DNA from: an uncultured Ilumatobacter sp.
Lineage (GTDB): Bacteria > Actinomycetota > Acidimicrobiia > Acidimicrobiales > Ilumatobacteraceae
Reading direction: 5' to 3'
DNA: 10,927 nt
Assembly (NCBI GenBank): GCA_937891565.1
Contig: CALAHA010000057.1
Coordinates: 1 to 10,927, forward strand
The translations under genes were made by a program, and so were the position numbers. Positions 7,266 through 10,927 of the stretch are shown here, one piece after another. Within the stretch, counting starts at the first letter, position 1. Each line of letters opens with the position of its first letter. The notes under the pieces are model-generated. The model saw only the letters and a list, made by a program, of their open reading frames with translations. It did no database searches and had not been told where the DNA came from.

Positions 7266-8318
7266 TCAGTCAAGGGCGATGAGTTCGATCGGGTTGAGCA
7301 GCAGTTCCGCCATGTCACGCGTGACCGGGACGAGATCACGAGCCGGAACGGCGAGCCGCACCGGCGTGCCGGCCAACCGTTGCACGTCGGCCACAAACGC
7401 AATGGCGTCGAGGTCGACGCCGGACGAGAACACGACGTGCACAGCCTGGTCGTCGTGGGTGGCGCCTGCGGCCACGCACGGAATGGGATCTTTCAGATTC
7501 GGGCGGGGCGCTGGTGGCTCGACCGGCACCAGGCTGGCCAAGCCCACTCGACCCGGGTCCTGTTCGGCTTCCCAGCGAAGGTATCGCTCGGCACCGAGAC
7601 GGTTGAGCGGGTGCTGCCGTGCCGCAGCGGAACGGTGGGTGATCACCGTCGCGACCACCGACGCGAGCGCCTCGGCAGTCGGCAGATCGCCATGCAACAT
7701 CTGAAATGCTTCGCGGTCAGCAGCGCCGACGCCGACTTCAAGCCGAACGCCCTCACCACGGTCGAATGCTCCGCCCGTCGGCGCTACCGGCATGACGGCG
7801 TCACTGAATTCGGCGAAAAAGCCGACGGTGGGCTGATCGACAATGCGGCAGATTTCCAGTCCACGAACCTCGCCAGCGATGGTGCCATGCTCGACGTTGA
7901 CCGCCGCACCCGAGTTGGTGATCATCTCGATCAGGTCGGGGTTGTCCATCGAGGCGCTGCGGCGTTCGGGCAACGGCTCAGCAACCGTCGGCAGCAGTGT
8001 TCGATCTTCGGGGAACCACACGTTGATCGGAAAGTTGAACATCTCAGCGCGACGTGCGACCGTGCCGCCGCCAGCGTCGGCCACGACGTTGAGGGCAGTG
8101 GCTCCGTGCCGAATGGCCCAAGCGAGCGATGCACCGAGGAGTCGGCTCGCATCACCATCGACAAGGACCCACGCAGCATCTGCGTCGACAAGCGCTGACC
8201 CGCCAAGCAGCGGCACTGGTTCAGCCTCGATCACTCGACCAACATGGTCGCTCACTAGGGCCCGTAGCTTGGTTCCGAGGAGCTGACCTCGACGTTGCGG
8301 GTCCATCGCAGCAGTCAT
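7266..8318 (-). CDS. Conserved-looking protein of unknown function between rpmE and prfA
   Basis: I do not recognise this 350-residue protein. It has no signal peptide or membrane segment, so it is probably cytoplasmic. Its sequence suggests two alpha/beta parts. One is an N-terminal half with alternating strands and helices (AAWVLVDGD at 49-56, LNVVADAGGGTVARRAEMF at 76-94, INVWFPEDRTLLP at 98-110). The other has a motif-like stretch LEVGVGAADREAFQML (193-208), the charged HPLNRLGAERYLRWE (236-250), a Pro-rich linker (265-280) and a C-terminal domain rich in Val and Ala. I chose the ATG at 8318 because TAGCGT, a -10-like hexamer, lies 7 bases upstream. The frame is open to 8351, giving 11 more residues, but that would cover the promoter. 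Sitting among rho, rpmE, prfA and prmC hints at a link to translation, but that is inference from position only. Confidence 0.85.
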   Translation of the reverse strand: MTAAMDPQRRGQLLGTKLRALVSDHVGRVIEAEPVPLLGGSALVDADAAWVLVDGDASRLLGASLAWAIRHGATALNVVADAGGGTVARRAEMFNFPINVWFPEDRTLLPTVAEPLPERRSASMDNPDLIEMITNSGAAVNVEHGTIAGEVRGLEICRIVDQPTVGFFAEFSDAVMPVAPTGGAFDRGEGVRLEVGVGAADREAFQMLHGDLPTAEALASVVATVITHRSAAARQHPLNRLGAERYLRWEAEQDPGRVGLASLVPVEPPAPRPNLKDPIPCVAAGATHDDQAVHVVFSSGVDLDAIAFVADVQRLAGTPVRLAVPARDLVPVTRDMAELLLNPIELIALD

Positions 8319-8325
8319 GGAGCGA

Positions 8326-8331
8326 ACGCTA
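8326..8331 (-). promoter_or_regulatory. Putative -10 element (TAGCGT) of the unknown 350-residue gene
   Basis: TAGCGT fits TANNNT and lies 7 bases upstream of the ATG at 8318 on the minus strand, the spacing expected for a leaderless transcript. A TTGAGG lies 14 bases further upstream, which is short for a -35. This element decided the start codon. Confidence 0.45.
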
Positions 8332-8365
8332 CCGGCGCCCACCAGCCTCAACCCGCGTGTCCAGA

Positions 8366-8467
8366 TCAGACAAAGTAGCCATTCAGATCGACAACGAGGT
8401 CGACGGCACCTGCAGCGTTGAACGGGTCGACGCTGTCATTGGCCCCCAGCTTGGCGACCACCAGGGA
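8366..8467 (-). pseudogene. Relic: C-terminal end of a secreted repeat protein (GYF-type motif)
   Basis: On the minus strand a short open stretch ends in a stop at 8366 and reads, in its last part, AAGAVDLVVDLNGYFV; before that come VVAKLGANDSV and DPFN. This strongly resembles the closing repeat of large secreted actinobacterial proteins, whose pattern is a V-T/V-A-K-x-G stretch, then YN/FN-x-x-G, then a V-D-V/L-x-G-Y/W-F end. Here only about 33 residues remain, with no start codon context, no ribosome binding site and no upstream portion. The likeness fades at about 8467, next to the probable rpmE terminator. It is probably the tail of a gene lost by deletion. Recognition is from memory of the motif, not from a search. 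The stop is consistent with a true C-terminus, since many such proteins end just after GYF. Confidence 0.5.
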
Positions 8468-8499
8468 AAACGCGAAACGCCGCCCCGTAGGACGGCGGT
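8465..8499 (-). terminator. Probable rho-independent terminator of rpmE
   Basis: Reading the minus strand, CCGCC (8498-8494) and GGCGG (8484-8480) form a stem with a 9-base loop, followed within a few bases by T-rich GTTTCGCGTTTTCCC. It lies about 60 bases after the rpmE stop. The T run is interrupted by CGCG, so efficiency is uncertain. Confidence 0.4.
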
Positions 8500-8559
8500 T
8501 CGTTCGTCGTTCTTGTCAATCTCTTGATCGACCCCCTGCACGTTGGCAGAGGCGATGAG

Positions 8560-8790
8560 TCACTCCTCGACGTTGGAGGGCGCACCCTTGCGCTCGCCGT
8601 AGCGCTTGTTGAAGCGCTCCACGCGGCCACCGGCATCGACAAGCTTCTGCTTGCCGGTGAAGAAGGGATGGCACTCGTTGCAAAGCTCGAGGCTCAGCTC
8701 GTCGACGCCGGTCGACTTCGTCGTGAAGACGTTCCCGCAGGAGCATTTCACTGTGGTGTCGGTGTAGTGGGGATGAATGTCAGTCTGCAT
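8560..8790 (-). CDS. rpmE: Ribosomal protein bL31, zinc-binding (C+) form
   Basis: bL31 is a small protein of the large ribosomal subunit that bridges to the small subunit. The 76 residues include the hallmark opening MQTDIHPHY, the block NECHPFFTGKQ (38-48) and GGRVERFNKRYG (54-65). Four cysteines, C16 and C18 (KCSCGN) and C37 and C40 (LCNEC), make the zinc site that defines the C+ form; the zinc-free paralogue made in zinc starvation lacks them. The ATG at 8790 is fixed by the family N-terminus and by an AAAGGA ribosome binding site 7 bases upstream. The frame is open upstream to 9051, but that part covers the promoter region and the end of rho. The gene follows rho by 119 bases, as in other actinobacteria. 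Confidence 0.97.
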   Translation of the reverse strand: MQTDIHPHYTDTTVKCSCGNVFTTKSTGVDELSLELCNECHPFFTGKQKLVDAGGRVERFNKRYGERKGAPSNVEE

Positions 8791-8797
8791 CGTTTTG

Positions 8798-8803
8798 TCC
8801 TTT
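8798..8803 (-). promoter_or_regulatory. Ribosome binding site of rpmE
   Basis: AAAGGA on the minus strand, 7 bases before the ATG at 8790, in an A-rich context. It fixes the start of rpmE inside a longer open frame, and contrasts with the leaderless-looking genes elsewhere in the window. Confidence 0.7.
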
Positions 8804-8859
8804 GTTGATCTTCTGGTGCCGGCTGAAGAGCCTTCGTCGGCGACAGATCGGGTGGAGAG

Positions 8860-8865
8860 AGTGTA
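8860..8865 (-). promoter_or_regulatory. Putative -10 element (TACACT) of rpmE
   Basis: TACACT (within GGTTACACT on the minus strand) is a good match to a sigma-70-type -10. It would start a transcript near 8853, with a leader of roughly 60 bases before the rpmE ATG. No clear -35 is seen 16-18 bases upstream. This would let rpmE be expressed apart from rho. The leader contains GCCG/CGGC and GGC/GCC pairings near 8820-8845 that could form a hairpin; an L31-type autoregulatory leader is possible but unproven. Confidence 0.45.
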
Positions 8866-8889
8866 ACCACGCGCGATTCCCTTTTGTTT

Positions 8890-8906
8890 CGGCGCCAGAG
8901 GCGCCG
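8890..8906 (-). repeat. Hairpin just after the rho stop codon
   Basis: A perfect inverted repeat, CGGCGCC then TCT then GGCGCCG, begins 3 bases after the rho stop on the minus strand. The sequence that follows is A-rich (AAACAAAAG), not T-rich, so it is not a standard intrinsic terminator in this direction. It could stabilise the 3' end of rho mRNA or mark a processing site. Confidence 0.55.
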
Positions 8907-8909
8907 GCA

Positions 8910-10838
8910 TCACATTCCGGGCTGTTTGCCGATTTCGTTGAGGAACTCGGCATTCGTCCGGAACGTCTTGAGGCGATCGATCAGTAGCTCGAGACCAGGG
9001 GCCCCGCTGCCACCATCGGCGAGGCCGCTGAGGACCCGACGAAGCTTCCACACCATTTGGAGCTGCTTGCGATCGAAAAGGAGCTCTTCGTGGCGGGTCG
9101 ACGAGGCATCAACGTCGATAGCTGGATAAATACGCCGCTCAGCGATCTTGCGATCGAGGCGGAGTTCCATGTTGCCAGTGCCCTTGAACTCTTCGAAGAT
9201 CGCTTCGTCCATACGGCTGTTCGTGTCGACCAGCGCCGTGGCGAGGATGGTGAGCGAGCCACCCTCTTCGATGTTGCGGGCCGAACCGAAGAACTTCTTT
9301 GGCGGGTACAGCGCTCCGGCGTCGATACCGCCGGACAAGATCTTGCCACTCGAGGGAGCGGCCAGGTTGTACGCACGGCTGAGGCGAGTGATGCCGTCAA
9401 GAATAATCACGACGTCTTCGCCCTGCTCGACGAGGCGACGCGCCTTAGCAATGGCCATCTCAGCCACGTGGGCGTGCTCGTCGCTTGGTCGATCGAAAGT
9501 CGACGAAATGACTTCGCCGCTCACGCTGCGCTTCATGTCGGTGACTTCTTCGGGACGCTCATCGATGAGCAGCACGATCAGTTTGCATTCAGGGTTGTTG
9601 AGCTCGATCGACTGGGCAATCGTCTTCATAACCGTGGTCTTGCCAGCCTTGGGAGGCGACACGATAATGCCGCGCTGGCCCTTGCCGATCGGCGACAGCA
9701 GGTCGATGATGCGTGCTGTCATGTTCGCCGGGTCGGCCGGGTTCTCGAGGCGCAATTGCGAATCGGGAAACAATGCCGTCAGATCTTCGAAACGTGGACG
9801 CTTCTTCGCTGCTTCGGGGTCGCGGCCATTAACGGTCGTGACTTCGATCAGCTGCGGGTTCTTCTCGTTACGTTGCGCTGCGCGCATCGTGCCGACCACG
9901 AGGTCGCCACGTCGCAGTCCGTACTGCTTCGCGACCTTGACGGTGATGTAGGCGTCCTCCTTGCTTGGGAGATACCCATTCAGACGGAGGAAGCCGTATC
10001 CCTGGTCGTGCATGTCCAGGTAACCGGTGACTTCGGTGAGCTCGTTGCCCTGGAACTGGCTATCGAAATTCGTTTCGACGAAGTCGGCATCTTCACCTTG
10101 GGGGCCATCGAATCCACGGTTGGCGCCACCCTTGCGACGCCGACGCCGACGCTTGTTGTTGCCTTCGCCTCCGTCGTCGTTGCGGTTCTGGACGCCCTGG
10201 TTGCGATTACCTTGCTGGCCGCCACCCTGGCTACCGCCGCCCTGGTTGCCGCCCTGGTTTCGGTTGCGGTTGACGCCCTCACCGTTACGGCTTTCGCCGT
10301 CGGCGCGGTTGCCCTCGTTGTTCCGGTTGCGGTTGCGCTCGCCAACATCCCCGTTGTTGCGATTCCGATTGCGGTCATTGTTCGACTTGTCGTCACCGGA
10401 CGCGGCGTCGGCGTCGACTTCACTGGTCGTCGTGTTGACGCCATCAGCGAGTAGCTCAATTTCCCAGTCAGCGAGCGGATCACCGTCAGGGCCGAGCACC
10501 ACGCCGGCGCCATCGTCGCCAGCCTTGTCGTTTTGTTTGGAGGCATCTCTCGGAACGGACGGCTTCGAACCGGAACTCCGATCAGACGACTGTCGCGCTT
10601 CGGCGGGTTCGTCATCGAGTGCCAGTTCGCGCTCCTCCGCTACCTGTGCAGCGGGAGCCGGGGCGGCGGCCTTCGGGGCCGGCGCGCTGGACGGGCCGGT
10701 GGTCTCGAGAATCTTGTCGATGATTTCAGACTTCTTCAGACGGGCGGGAGCCTTGACGCCGAGCGCCTTAGCCATTTCCAGAAGTGTGTCTTTGTCCTTG
10801 GATTCCAGGACGGACTGTTCGAGTGCGGCAGCGGCCAC
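8910..10838 (-). CDS. rho: Transcription termination factor Rho with N/R/G-rich extension
   Basis: Rho is the hexameric RNA-dependent ATPase that ends transcription at rut sites. The 642 residues exceed the roughly 420 of the E. coli protein because of an N-terminal extension. In order: a helical Rho N-terminal domain (about 8-46), an Ala/Pro and acidic linker (48-150), an Asn/Arg/Gly/Gln-rich tract ending in a run of basic residues KRRRRRR (about 152-240), the cold-shock-like RNA-binding domain (about 268-350, TGYLDMHDQGYGFLRLNGY), then the ATPase domain with Walker A PPKAGKTT (395-402), Walker B VVIILDGITR (476-485), the Q-loop SGGIDAGAL (502-510) and the R-loop region GTGNMELRLDRK. All catalytic motifs are intact. 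The start is GTG at 10838, supported by a strong ribosome binding site 5 bases away. Extensions of this type are usual in actinobacterial Rho. Confidence 0.97.
   Translation of the reverse strand: MAAAALEQSVLESKDKDTLLEMAKALGVKAPARLKKSEIIDKILETTGPSSAPAPKAAAPAPAAQVAEERELALDDEPAEARQSSDRSSGSKPSVPRDASKQNDKAGDDGAGVVLGPDGDPLADWEIELLADGVNTTTSEVDADAASGDDKSNNDRNRNRNNGDVGERNRNRNNEGNRADGESRNGEGVNRNRNQGGNQGGGSQGGGQQGNRNQGVQNRNDDGGEGNNKRRRRRRKGGANRGFDGPQGEDADFVETNFDSQFQGNELTEVTGYLDMHDQGYGFLRLNGYLPSKEDAYITVKVAKQYGLRRGDLVVGTMRAAQRNEKNPQLIEVTTVNGRDPEAAKKRPRFEDLTALFPDSQLRLENPADPANMTARIIDLLSPIGKGQRGIIVSPPKAGKTTVMKTIAQSIELNNPECKLIVLLIDERPEEVTDMKRSVSGEVISSTFDRPSDEHAHVAEMAIAKARRLVEQGEDVVIILDGITRLSRAYNLAAPSSGKILSGGIDAGALYPPKKFFGSARNIEEGGSLTILATALVDTNSRMDEAIFEEFKGTGNMELRLDRKIAERRIYPAIDVDASSTRHEELLFDRKQLQMVWKLRRVLSGLADGGSGAPGLELLIDRLKTFRTNAEFLNEIGKQPGM
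10164..10376 (-). repeat. Low-complexity codon repeats encoding the Asn/Arg/Gly-rich part of Rho
   Basis: About 70 codons of rho are made mostly of CGC/CGG/CGN Arg, AAC Asn, GGC/GGT Gly and CAG/CAA Gln in RN, NR, NQGG and SQGGGQQG patterns (residues 155-225). On the plus strand they appear as irregular GGTTGCGGTTGCG and CCGCCCTGG-like repeats. The imperfect repetition invites length variation between strains and generates long antisense open frames that are not genes. Confidence 0.7.
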
Positions 10839-10843
10839 GTTGT

Positions 10844-10854
10844 TCCTCTCCTCC
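10844..10854 (-). promoter_or_regulatory. Ribosome binding site of rho
   Basis: The minus strand reads GGAGGAGAGGA, then ACAAC, then the GTG at 10838. The two overlapping purine-rich matches support the GTG start. The 70 or so bases upstream to the window edge hold no promoter I can support. Confidence 0.7.
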
Positions 10855-10927
10855 CGCGCCCGATTGGGGCCACACGGAAAGTGATCGTGCCAGAGGACTG
10901 AGGGGTCAGAACGCGCCCGACGAAGTT

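Noticed and set aside
8791..9051. N-terminal extension of rpmE up to 9051
   Set aside because: bL31 begins at MQTDIHPHY with a ribosome binding site just upstream; the extension reads through the promoter region and the end of rho in another frame.
10164..10376. Repeat tract as a CRISPR array or tandem-repeat element
   Set aside because: The repeats are irregular, follow codon phase, and lie inside the rho coding frame; there are no spacers.
9057..10454. 465-residue plus-strand open frame opposite rho
   Set aside because: It is the antisense of rho, kept open by codon bias and by the N/R/G codon repeats; its Val/Ala-rich product resembles nothing, and rho is certain.

Overview
The window is a compact, high-GC stretch whose codon use and gene content point to a high-GC actinobacterium. 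The minus-strand order rho, rpmE, (one extra gene), prfA, prmC matches the actinobacterial arrangement rho-rpmE-prfA-prmC known from Mycobacterium. A thiolase-like protein with an extra C-terminal domain and an N/R/G-rich insertion in Rho also fit that phylum. A gene relic with a C-terminal GYF repeat resembles large secreted proteins that I associate with Acidimicrobiia such as Ilumatobacter. That class-level assignment is an inference, not a measurement.

Left half, plus strand (1-5266): four apparently unlinked genes follow one another, each with its own gap. They are a 5'-truncated thiolase-like protein (type 1), a nucleoside hydrolase, a cytoplasmic-looking S9 dipeptidyl-peptidase IV homologue, and a small TerB-like protein. 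They do not form an obvious pathway. The gaps (about 70-170 bases) suggest separate transcription units, and several starts carry a -10-like hexamer only 7-9 bases upstream, as expected for leaderless mRNAs.

Right half, minus strand (5278-10838, read right to left): rho (transcription termination), rpmE (ribosomal protein L31, zinc-binding form), a 350-residue protein of unknown function, prfA (release factor 1) and prmC (the methyltransferase that modifies the GGQ glutamine of release factors). prfA and prmC overlap by 8 bases and work as enzyme and substrate. The terB-like gene and prmC converge with only 11 bases between their stop codons.

The longest stretch without an intact gene is 8319-8559 (241 bases). 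It holds a probable rpmE terminator, a short relic of the C-terminal end of a secreted repeat protein, and the promoter of the 350-residue gene. No tRNA, rRNA, CRISPR array, insertion sequence or phage gene was seen. Nothing here looks like a new multi-gene system. The points most worth a second look are the relic, the unknown gene lodged in a conserved translation cluster, the recurrent leaderless promoter pattern, and the N/R/G-rich domain of Rho.
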